From assembly GCA_020436865.1 (NCBI GenBank), contig JAGQXA010000314.1, forward strand, positions 1 through 14,785: a stretch of 14,785 nucleotides of DNA, written 5' to 3'. Positions 1 through 9,854 of the stretch are shown here, piece after piece; within the stretch, counting starts at the first letter, position 1, and each line of letters begins with the position of its first letter. A program made the translations under genes and the position numbers. The notes under the pieces were generated by a model. The model was not told the origin of the DNA and made no database searches. It saw nothing but the letters and a program-made list of their open reading frames with translations. This DNA is from Saprospiraceae bacterium (GTDB lineage: Bacteria > Bacteroidota > Bacteroidia > Chitinophagales > Saprospiraceae).

Positions 1-722
1 AAGGGGAAGATACTTACGGTGTCGATGTGCGCGCCAATTTCCTCGACATCCTCTCCAAAATCCCGCTCATGCAACCCGACCTGCTGGTAGTGACGGGCGA
101 TCTCTGCTTTCGCGACGGGCAGGAAAATATCTACCGTTGGATCAAGGGGCAACTGGAAACCACGGGCATTCCCTTTCGGATCATCTCCGGCAATCACGAC
201 GAGCCGGTGGCCATGGCGCAAGCTTTTGGGATCGGCGGTCAGCTAAAAGGCAACGAACTGTACTTCGAGGAGGACTGGAAAGGCGAAAAATTCCTCTTTC
301 TGGATACTACCTACGGCTTCTTCTCTCCACCACAACGCGAATGGGTGAGCGAATGCCTCGACTCGGCCAATGGCCGCCTCACCGTATTCATGCATCACCC
401 GCCGGTGCCTTCCGGCGTACCGTTCATGGACCTCAACTATCCCTTTAAGGATACCGACGCCTTTCTCGATGTGTTCAAGTCCTATAAAGGGCAGGTCAAC
501 ATCTTCTGCGGGCACTACCATGTCGAAAAGTGTATTCAGATCAACCGCCTGAACGTGCATATCACGCCCTCCTGTTTCTTTCAAATGGGACAGAAAAAAA
601 AGGAATTCGAGGTCGACCACTACCGCATCGCTCTGCGCGTGATCGATCTCGACAGCGATATGCTGAGCACTACGGTGCGCTACTTCAACGGTCACCGGCT
701 CCACCCTTCCAGACCGGAGTAG
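1..722 (+). CDS. Calcineurin-like metallophosphoesterase, 5'-truncated by window edge
   Basis: This is the C-terminal part of a binuclear metal-dependent phosphoesterase, probably of the class III cyclic-nucleotide phosphodiesterase (CpdA/Icc-like) group. The frame is open from base 3 to the first base of the window and reads GEDTYGVDVRANF before the GTG at 27, so that GTG is not the true start. The initial D-x-H metal motif lies outside the window. Visible family motifs, in order, are VVTGDL, SGNHDE, MHHPP and CGHYH, which supply the remaining metal and phosphate ligands. There is no signal peptide in the visible part, so a cytoplasmic location is likely but not proven. The substrate cannot be told from sequence: cAMP is the usual guess for the group, but many members act on other phosphodiesters. 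The stop is followed by 121 bp before the next start, so an operon with the peptidase gene is uncertain. The family call is firm and the substrate is open. Confidence 0.9.
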   Translation, partial: GEDTYGVDVRANFLDILSKIPLMQPDLLVVTGDLCFRDGQENIYRWIKGQLETTGIPFRIISGNHDEPVAMAQAFGIGGQLKGNELYFEEDWKGEKFLFLDTTYGFFSPPQREWVSECLDSANGRLTVFMHHPPVPSGVPFMDLNYPFKDTDAFLDVFKSYKGQVNIFCGHYHVEKCIQINRLNVHITPSCFFQMGQKKKEFEVDHYRIALRVIDLDSDMLSTTVRYFNGHRLHPSRPE

Positions 723-843
723 ATCGACCGGCCCATCAGCCCCGGCGATCGTGCCGGAAACTCCCTTTCTGAAATACAGCGGTTCCGCCTTCGGGAAGCC
801 AATATTGCGTATCTTCGTCGGCAGCAAACCAAAATCATTTTTC
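723..843 (+). promoter_or_regulatory. Intergenic region with weak candidate promoter for the M49 peptidase gene
   Basis: This is a 121-bp gap between two same-strand genes. It holds TATCTTCG at 810-817, one mismatch from the Bacteroidota -7 consensus TAnnTTTG, 26 bases before the ATG at 844. No clear -33 TTTG/TTG was seen at the expected 19-21 base spacing. No terminator hairpin was seen after the phosphoesterase stop. The promoter call is an inference from one imperfect box. Confidence 0.3.
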
Positions 844-2859
844 ATGAAAAATTTCCTCTACCTCTTGCTGCCGCTCTTTGCGCTGGCGGCAAGTTGTGGC
901 CCTGCCAACGAACCGCAAGTTGAATCGGGCAGCGACGAATTCGTCTGGAACCCGGAAAATTTTGCCGACAAAAAGATCATCCGGTATCAGGTACCCGGCT
1001 TCGAGCGGCTGACCCTGCCGCAAAAGAAATTGGCCTACTACCTCGTGCAAGCCGGCCTGTCCGGCCGCGACATCATGTGGGATATGAACTATCGCCACAA
1101 TCTGGCCGTTCGCCACGCACTCGACCACATCGTCAAGAACTACGCTGGCGATAAGGAAACGGAAGACTGGAAGAACTTCCTGCTCTATGCCAAGAATGTC
1201 TGGTTTTCCAACGGCATACACCACCATTACGGCAACGACAAGTTTATTCCCGGCTTTTCGCGCGAGTACTTCGCGAGCCTGGTCGAAGCGACCGGCGCCC
1301 AACTCTCCGACGAGGTTGTGGAGGTGATGTTCAATCCCGAGATCGACGCCAAGAAGATCAACCAGGATCCAGCCAAAGACCTGGTCAAAGGCTCGGCCGT
1401 CAACTTCTACGATCCGGACATTACCGAGGCCGAAGTCGACGCCTTCTACAATGCCATGATCGACAAAAGCAATCCGGAGCCGATTTCCTACGGACTGAAC
1501 TCCAAGCTGGTGCGCAATGCCGACGGCAGCCTGAGCGAGGCGGTCTGGAAAGCCGATGGCATGTACGGTCCGGCGATCCAGGAGATCGTGAAGTGGCTGG
1601 AAAAAGCCGTCAAAGTAGCCGAGAATGAAGCCCAGGGCGAGGCGCTCAAATTGCTCATCGAATACTACCGCACCGGCGACCTGAAAGTCTGGGATGCCTA
1701 TAACATCGCCTGGGTGGAAGCCACCGAGGGCGACATCGATTACATCAACGGCTTTATCGAGGTGTACAACGACCCCAAGGGCTTCAAGGGCTCCTACGAA
1801 ACGATCGTGCAGATCAAGGATTTCGACGCCTCCGAACGCATGCAAAAGGTGGCCGCCAATGCCCAGTACTTCGAGGATAGCTCGCCGATCATGGACGAAC
1901 ACAAGAAAAAAGACGTCGTCGGCATTACCTACAACGTAGTGACCGTGGCCGGAGAGGCCGGCGACGCTTCGCCTTCCACTCCGATCGGGGTGAACCTGCC
2001 AAACGCCAACTGGATCCGCGCCAAACACGGCTCCAAGTCGGTCAGCCTGGGCAATATCGTCGAAGGCTACAACAAGGCCGGCGGCCCCGAACTGCTTAAA
2101 GAGTTCTCGAACGACGAAGAGGAGATCGCCCGTTCGGAAAAGTATGGCGAACTGGCCGCAAAACTACAAACGGCCTTGCACGAAGTGATCGGCCATGCTT
2201 CCGGCAGGCTCGAAGAGGGCGTCGGCACGCCGAAGGAAACACTCAAGAACTACGCTTCGCCGCTCGAAGAGGCCCGGGCCGACCTGGTGGCGCTCTACTA
2301 CCTGATGGATGAGAAACTGGTCGAGCTGGGCTTGATGGAATCGCTCGACGTGGGCAAGGCCCAGTACGACTCCTACATCAAGAACGGCCTGATGCTGCAG
2401 TTGCGCCGCATCGAACCGGGCAAGAACATCGAACAGGCGCATATGCGCAATCGCTCGATGGTGTCGCATTGGGTATACGAGAAAGGCATGGCGGACAGCG
2501 TGATCGTCACGGTCGTGCGCGACGGAAAAACCTACTACGATATCGCCGACTACCAGAAATTGCGCGACTTGTTCGGCCAGCTCCTGCGCGAAGTGCAGCG
2601 CATCAAATCGCAGGGCGACTACGAAGCCGGCCGCAACCTGATCGAAACCTATGGCGTGCAGGTCGACCAGGCCATTCACCAGGAAGTGCTGAAGCGCTCC
2701 GAAGCGCTGAACATTCCGCCCTACGGCGGCTTCATCAACCCGAAACTGGTGCCCGTCACCGACGAGAACGGAGAGATCACCGACATCAAAGTGGAATATC
2801 CAATGGATTTCACTCAGCAAATGCTGGAGTATGGTGAGCAGTACAGCTTTTTGAAATAG
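844..2859 (+). CDS. Dipeptidyl peptidase III (zinc metallopeptidase, family M49), lipoprotein form
   Basis: This zinc exopeptidase of the DPP III family removes dipeptides from the N-termini of short peptides. The two M49 signatures are present and correctly spaced: HEVIGH at residues 446-451 (zinc His446 and His451, catalytic Glu447) and EEARAD at 475-480 (zinc Glu476). The protein is 671 residues, close to known bacterial DPP III. The ATG at 844 was chosen because it gives a compact type II signal, MKNFLYLLLPLFALAASC, with lipid-acceptor Cys18. The longer in-frame opening from 751 would put 31 unrelated residues before this signal. The expected location is the periplasm or outer-membrane lipoprotein fraction, which suits peptide scavenging or turnover. 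The family usually carries Cys in the second motif (EEC); here it is Ala. The gene is convergent with the treS-maltokinase gene, and the 84-bp gap is nearly all palindrome. Confidence 0.95.
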   Translation: MKNFLYLLLPLFALAASCGPANEPQVESGSDEFVWNPENFADKKIIRYQVPGFERLTLPQKKLAYYLVQAGLSGRDIMWDMNYRHNLAVRHALDHIVKNYAGDKETEDWKNFLLYAKNVWFSNGIHHHYGNDKFIPGFSREYFASLVEATGAQLSDEVVEVMFNPEIDAKKINQDPAKDLVKGSAVNFYDPDITEAEVDAFYNAMIDKSNPEPISYGLNSKLVRNADGSLSEAVWKADGMYGPAIQEIVKWLEKAVKVAENEAQGEALKLLIEYYRTGDLKVWDAYNIAWVEATEGDIDYINGFIEVYNDPKGFKGSYETIVQIKDFDASERMQKVAANAQYFEDSSPIMDEHKKKDVVGITYNVVTVAGEAGDASPSTPIGVNLPNANWIRAKHGSKSVSLGNIVEGYNKAGGPELLKEFSNDEEEIARSEKYGELAAKLQTALHEVIGHASGRLEEGVGTPKETLKNYASPLEEARADLVALYYLMDEKLVELGLMESLDVGKAQYDSYIKNGLMLQLRRIEPGKNIEQAHMRNRSMVSHWVYEKGMADSVIVTVVRDGKTYYDIADYQKLRDLFGQLLREVQRIKSQGDYEAGRNLIETYGVQVDQAIHQEVLKRSEALNIPPYGGFINPKLVPVTDENGEITDIKVEYPMDFTQQMLEYGEQYSFLK

Positions 2860-2864
2860 CGCTC

Positions 2865-2940
2865 TAGCGGTCGGAAGGCTATTATAGCGGTCGGAACGCT
2901 CCTAAGCGTTCCGACCGCTATAATAGCCTTCCGACCGCTA
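2865..2940. repeat. 76-bp perfect palindrome (36-bp arms, 4-nt loop) between convergent genes
   Basis: Arm 2865-2900 is the exact reverse complement of 2905-2940, with CCTA (2901-2904) as loop. Each arm is itself built of two direct copies of TAGCGGTCGGAA followed by GGCT or CGCT, so the 12-mer occurs four times, two in each orientation. The element begins 5 bases after the peptidase stop and ends 3 bases before the stop of the convergent treS gene. An RNA from either strand would form a very stable hairpin, so a bidirectional transcript-end or 3'-protection role is plausible. Neither side has the U-run of a canonical intrinsic terminator, so a dispersed palindromic (REP/MITE-like) element is an equally good reading. 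Confidence 0.9.
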
Positions 2941-2943
2941 TTC

Positions 2944-6270
<3,327 letters not shown>

Positions 6271-6290
6271 AAAGAACGGATTTCGGTCGC

Positions 6291-8240
6291 TTATAGAAGG
6301 GCTACCCGGAAGATGTGGATGGGCCACTTTTCGGGGTTCAGTTCCACGTAGTTCCAGTCGTTGAACCAGTGATAGATCTCGTTGGTCAGCATGTCTTCGA
6401 CCTTGAGGTTCACCCGCCGGCCGGAGGTGATGCCCAGGAGTTCTTTCGGCACCTCGACGAATCCCGACTGCGTGTGCATGGTGTCCCAGTTGATAATGCA
6501 CCAGATCGCGTCGCTGCCGTCGGGATTGACCTTCACATAGCTCATGAGCTGGTCGTTGTCGGTGCGCGTGAAATGGATGTTGTAGGTGTTCTGCAAGGCC
6601 GGATGTTCCTGTCGAATGCGATTAATGCGGGTGATGGCATCGGTCAGGCGGTTGCGGTGGTCCCAGTTGTAGTGGCGGATCTCGTACTTTTCCGAGTTCA
6701 GGTACTCCTCTTTCCCATTATTGTTGCCCTGATTTTCCATGAATTCGAAGGCCGGGCCGTAGATCCCGTAGTTAGAGGAAAGGGTGGCGGCCATCAGCAC
6801 GCGCAGCACGAAGGCGTTGGCTCCGGCCCCCATGAGTTCGTAGGGCAGGATGTCGGGCGTATTGGGCCAGAAATTGGGCCGGAAGAACTCGCGCCATTCC
6901 GTTTGGGTGAGCTCGGTCAGGTATTCCTCCATTTCCTGCTTGTTGTTGCGCCAGACGAAGTAGGTGTAGCCTTGCGTAAAGCCGGCTTTGCCCAGGGCTG
7001 CCATGACGTGCGGCCGGGTGAAGGCCTCGGAGAGGAAGATGGTTTGCGGAGCTTCTTTCTGCACCTCCTGAATGCACCATTCCCAGAATGCGAAGGGCTT
7101 GGTGTGCGGATTGTCGACCCGGAAGATGCGCACGCCTTTTTTCACCCAGAACAACACGACGTTCTTGAGTTCCTCCCAAAGGTTCTTCCAGTCGTCCGTC
7201 TCGAAGTTGAGCGGCACGATGTCCTGATATTTCTTGGGCGGATTTTCGGCGTAGGCGATGGTGCCGTCGGGGCGCCAGGCGAACCATTCCGGATGCTCCT
7301 TGATATATGGGTGGTCGGGAGCGCATTGGAAGGCTAGGTCGAGCGCGATATCGATATCGAATTCCTTCGCTTTTTTGATCAGGGCCACGTAGTCGTCGAT
7401 CGTACCCAATTCGGAGTGTATGGCCATGTGTCCGCCTTCCTTGTTGCCGATCGCCCAGGGGGAGCCCGGTTCGTCGGCGCCGGCAGTCACCGCGTTGTTC
7501 TTGCCCTTGCGGTTCACCTCGCCGATCGGATGGATCGGCGGAAGGTAGAGCACGTCGAAGCCCATTTCGGCCACGCGCGGCAAAAGCCGCTCCACATCTT
7601 TAAAAGTACCGTGCTTGCCCGGTTGTTCGGAGGTCGAGCGGGGGAATAGTTCGTACCAGGTGCTGAACACCTCCTTGCGATCGCCTACGCGCAGGCGCAG
7701 CACCTGGTCGGAGGTGCTTATGAATTGCTTCAGGGGGAACTCGTCGACCAGGGCCGCGAAGTCGGAGCCCATAATGGTAGCGACCGCTTCCTGGTAGCCC
7801 TTTTCGTCTTCCAGGAGCTTGGCCAGCTTGAGCAGCTGGGCATTCCGCGATTTGGGGTATTGCGCCGCCGTTTTCTTCAGCAGTTCGGCGCCGATCAGCA
7901 GTTCGACGCCCAGGTGCTGGCCCGCGTCGTGCTTCTTCTTGAAACCTTCGTACCAGTTGAGCAGATGGTCGACCCAGCCCTCGATCTTGTACTCGTAGAA
8001 CCCTTGTTCCTCCGGTACGAAGGTGGCGGTCCAGCGGTCGTTTCCCTGTGCTTCCATTACGACCTCGTTCCACCGCTTTTTAGATTCCGGCTTGTAAAGC
8101 AGGGCGGCGCGGATGTGGTCGTGGCCGTCGCCGAAAATGTCGGCGCTGACGTTCACGGGCTCACCTACGGTGCGTTTGATGAAATAACGACCTCCGTCCA
8201 ATTGCGGTTGGATATGCTCGATGAGGACTCTGTTTCTCAT
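6291..8240 (-). CDS. glgE: Alpha-1,4-glucan:maltose-1-phosphate maltosyltransferase (GlgE)
   Basis: This cytosolic GH13_3 enzyme extends alpha-1,4-glucan by two glucose units from maltose-1-phosphate, the last elongating step of the GlgE pathway. The 649-residue protein is full length for the family. The N-terminus carries the family pattern PQLDGGRYFIKRTVGEP and ADIFGDGHD. The middle contains WYELFPRS, HGTF, LYLPPIHPIG and the GlgE-typical RVDNPHTKPFAFWEW. The predicted nucleophile is Asp376, the general acid is Glu405 (LSEAFTRP) and the third acid is Asp463 (NTPDI). All three are present, unlike in the neighbouring TreS domain. SNYGIYGPAFEF and a C-terminal beta domain follow. It is the first gene of a two-gene operon with the TreS-maltokinase fusion, which would supply its substrate. 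A TACCTTTG box lies 40-47 bases upstream of its ATG. GlgB, needed to branch the product, is not in the window. Confidence 0.97.
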   Translation of the reverse strand: MRNRVLIEHIQPQLDGGRYFIKRTVGEPVNVSADIFGDGHDHIRAALLYKPESKKRWNEVVMEAQGNDRWTATFVPEEQGFYEYKIEGWVDHLLNWYEGFKKKHDAGQHLGVELLIGAELLKKTAAQYPKSRNAQLLKLAKLLEDEKGYQEAVATIMGSDFAALVDEFPLKQFISTSDQVLRLRVGDRKEVFSTWYELFPRSTSEQPGKHGTFKDVERLLPRVAEMGFDVLYLPPIHPIGEVNRKGKNNAVTAGADEPGSPWAIGNKEGGHMAIHSELGTIDDYVALIKKAKEFDIDIALDLAFQCAPDHPYIKEHPEWFAWRPDGTIAYAENPPKKYQDIVPLNFETDDWKNLWEELKNVVLFWVKKGVRIFRVDNPHTKPFAFWEWCIQEVQKEAPQTIFLSEAFTRPHVMAALGKAGFTQGYTYFVWRNNKQEMEEYLTELTQTEWREFFRPNFWPNTPDILPYELMGAGANAFVLRVLMAATLSSNYGIYGPAFEFMENQGNNNGKEEYLNSEKYEIRHYNWDHRNRLTDAITRINRIRQEHPALQNTYNIHFTRTDNDQLMSYVKVNPDGSDAIWCIINWDTMHTQSGFVEVPKELLGITSGRRVNLKVEDMLTNEIYHWFNDWNYVELNPEKWPIHIFRVALL

Positions 8241-8280
8241 GTGTGCGGCGGATTATTTAAGGTGTGGATTATCTTGTTTC

Positions 8281-8288
8281 CAAAGGTA
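8281..8288 (-). promoter_or_regulatory. glgE: Candidate -7 box (TACCTTTG) of the glgE-treS operon
   Basis: On the minus strand this octamer matches the Bacteroidota sigma-A -7 consensus TAnnTTTG exactly, leaving a leader of roughly 30-35 bases before the ATG at 8240. A -33 TTTG/TTG at the usual spacing is not convincing; the upstream stretch is A/T-rich (AGAAAAAAGATAAATG). It is placed sensibly within the 151-bp divergent gap 8241-8391. The call rests on an exact short motif and position only. Confidence 0.5.
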
Positions 8289-8379
8289 CATTTATCTTTT
8301 TTCTCGTGGAAATATATGAAAAGCATTTCATTACCGTCATTGTTTCCTGCCGGGAGAGCGAATTCAGGCCGGCAATCTC

Positions 8380-8387
8380 TATCTTTG
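8380..8387 (+). promoter_or_regulatory. Candidate -7 box (TATCTTTG) of the reductase gene, abutting its start codon
   Basis: TATCTTTG matches the TAnnTTTG consensus exactly but ends only 4 bases before the ATG at 8392, so transcription from it would begin at or very near the start codon and give a leaderless mRNA. No good -33 element lies 19-21 bases upstream. A second, one-mismatch box TATCTTTT at 8293-8300 would give a conventional leader, so the true start site is open. Confidence 0.35.
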
Positions 8388-8391
8388 AGGT

Positions 8392-9675
8392 ATGCTTCAA
8401 ACCGACGTTTGCATCATCGGCGCCGGACCGGGCGGGGCCGCCACGGCGCTCAAGCTGAGTTACCTGGGCATTCCCAACGTTCTGGTCGACAAGGCCCGGT
8501 TCCCACGCGATAAGGTCTGCGGCGATGCCATCAGCGGCAAGGTATCGACCATGTTCAACCGCCTCGATCCGGCTATCATGCAACGCTTTGAGGCCTTGTC
8601 CGGACAGCAGATCGACGTATGGGGCATCAAATTCGTGGCGCCGAACGGCAAGCAGATCGACGTGCCCTTCAAGGTAAATTACGATAAAGAACGCGACCCG
8701 GTGCCCGGCTATGTGTCGAAGCGGGTCGATTTCGATCACTTCCTGATCGGGGAGGTACAACGCCGGGAGAACATCCGTTTCTTCGAGGGCGTGGCCGTCG
8801 AGGAGTATGAAAAGTTGCCTGATGGTTTCCTCGTGCGCAGTGCGGATGGCGATTTCGAGCTCAGGTGTCGCATGTTGATCGTGGCCAACGGGGCGCATTC
8901 TTCTTTTTCCCGTCATTATGCGGGGCTCGCCAAAGATCGCCGGCATCATGCCGGTGCGGTGCGGGCCTATTTCCGGAACGTGTCGAAGATGCACGACGAC
9001 AATTTCATCGAACTGCATTTCCTCAAAGAAGTGAATCCGGGCTATTTCTGGATCTTCCCGCTGCCCGGTGGTTATGCCAATGTCGGGTTGGGCATGCGCA
9101 CCGACCATTTGAGCCGCCGCGGCGTTAATCTGCGAAAAACCCTGGAGTCGCTGATCGATACCCATCCCGCGCTGAAGGAGCGCTTTGCGGGCGCCGAAAG
9201 GGTCGGCAAGGTCGAAGGTTTCGGTTTGCCGCTGGGGTCCAAAAGGCGGGTCATTTCCGGCGATCACTACATGTTGGTTGGCGATGCCGGCCATCTCATC
9301 GATCCGCTGACCGGCGAGGGGATCGGCAATGCCGTATACAGCGGCTTCATCGCCGCCGAACAGGCGCAGCAATGCCTGCTCCACAACCAGTTCTCGGCCA
9401 GGTACCTGCGCGCCTACGATAAGCGGGTCGCCCGGGTGCTGGGTTCGGAAATGAAGCTGAGCTACCAACTGCAGCGGATGCTGCGCTACATTTGGCTGAC
9501 CAACCTGCTGTTCAATTGGGTCGACCGCAACCGCATGCTGATCGATCTGATCTCCGAAATGTACTCCGACTTTAAGTTGCGCCGCCAGTTGCTCAATCCC
9601 GTTTTCTGGGTCAAACTCCTCAGCGGCAAAGTGGAGTGGGCCAAATACCGAAAAACCAGCGACGCCGCATCTTAA
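8392..9675 (+). CDS. FAD-dependent oxidoreductase, geranylgeranyl reductase family
   Basis: This 427-residue flavoprotein is of the geranylgeranyl/digeranylgeranyl reductase superfamily, whose members saturate isoprenoid double bonds in lipids, quinones or chlorophyll side chains. The N-terminal FAD Rossmann motif is G10-A-G12-P-G-G15 (VCIIGAGPGGAATALKL). It is followed by the family signature RFPRDKVCGDAISG (residues 36-49). The second FAD motif VGDAGHLIDPLTGEGIGNA places Asp298 at the ribityl/pyrophosphate contact, followed by a YSGFIAAEQA helix. No signal peptide is present, and the C-terminal third is helical and basic, compatible with peripheral membrane association. In a Bacteroidota a menaquinone side chain or a carotenoid precursor are reasonable substrates, but sequence alone does not decide. 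It is divergent from glgE across 151 bp and no functional link is evident. The family call is strong and the substrate unknown. Confidence 0.9.
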   Translation: MLQTDVCIIGAGPGGAATALKLSYLGIPNVLVDKARFPRDKVCGDAISGKVSTMFNRLDPAIMQRFEALSGQQIDVWGIKFVAPNGKQIDVPFKVNYDKERDPVPGYVSKRVDFDHFLIGEVQRRENIRFFEGVAVEEYEKLPDGFLVRSADGDFELRCRMLIVANGAHSSFSRHYAGLAKDRRHHAGAVRAYFRNVSKMHDDNFIELHFLKEVNPGYFWIFPLPGGYANVGLGMRTDHLSRRGVNLRKTLESLIDTHPALKERFAGAERVGKVEGFGLPLGSKRRVISGDHYMLVGDAGHLIDPLTGEGIGNAVYSGFIAAEQAQQCLLHNQFSARYLRAYDKRVARVLGSEMKLSYQLQRMLRYIWLTNLLFNWVDRNRMLIDLISEMYSDFKLRRQLLNPVFWVKLLSGKVEWAKYRKTSDAAS

Positions 9676-9703
9676 GCGACCAATGCGCTGCAACTATTAG
9701 CGG

Positions 9704-9850
9704 CAAAGCCGATCTTTATCCAACATCCCCGCCTTCGCCAATCCCGACTTAGTCGGGACGGTGGGGCAAAGCCAACATCTAAGATCCAACAACCAACATC
9801 CCCGCCTTCGCTAATCCCGATTGCAATCGGGAACGGCGAGCAAAGCAATA
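9704..9850. repeat. Tandem hairpin-bearing repeats, two full units and a partial third
   Basis: CAAAGC begins each unit at 9704, 9767 and 9841. The 19-mer CCAACATCCCCGCCTTCGC occurs exactly at 9720-9738 and 9793-9811. Each is followed by AATCCCGA and a short hairpin: TCCCGAC/GTCGGGA (9742-9748 with 9752-9758) and TCCCGATT/AATCGGGA (9815-9822 with 9825-9832). The stem bases differ between copies in a paired way (C-G in one, T-A in the other), which points to a conserved structure. The third copy is cut short a few bases before the ATG at 9855. There are no U-runs, so this is not a standard terminator. The minus-strand frame spells low-complexity CWILDVG-type peptide, typical of spurious translation of intergenic repeats. 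The rest of the 9676-9854 gap shows no gene. Confidence 0.8.
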
Positions 9851-9854
9851 TCCA

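Noticed and set aside
751..843. Earlier in-frame start for the M49 peptidase
   Set aside because: It would bury the lipoprotein signal peptide behind 31 residues without family likeness.
6271..6501. Upstream extension of the TreS-maltokinase frame
   Set aside because: It overlaps the conserved C-terminus of glgE, and the family N-terminus starts at the ATG at 6270.
8269..9693. 474-codon open frame on the minus strand opposite the reductase gene
   Set aside because: Sense-strand FAD motifs are decisive; the antisense frame also runs across the glgE promoter region.
9720..9832. Possible CRISPR array
   Set aside because: There are only two full units with unequal periods (63 and 74 bases), the spacer-like parts are themselves similar, and no cas gene is nearby.
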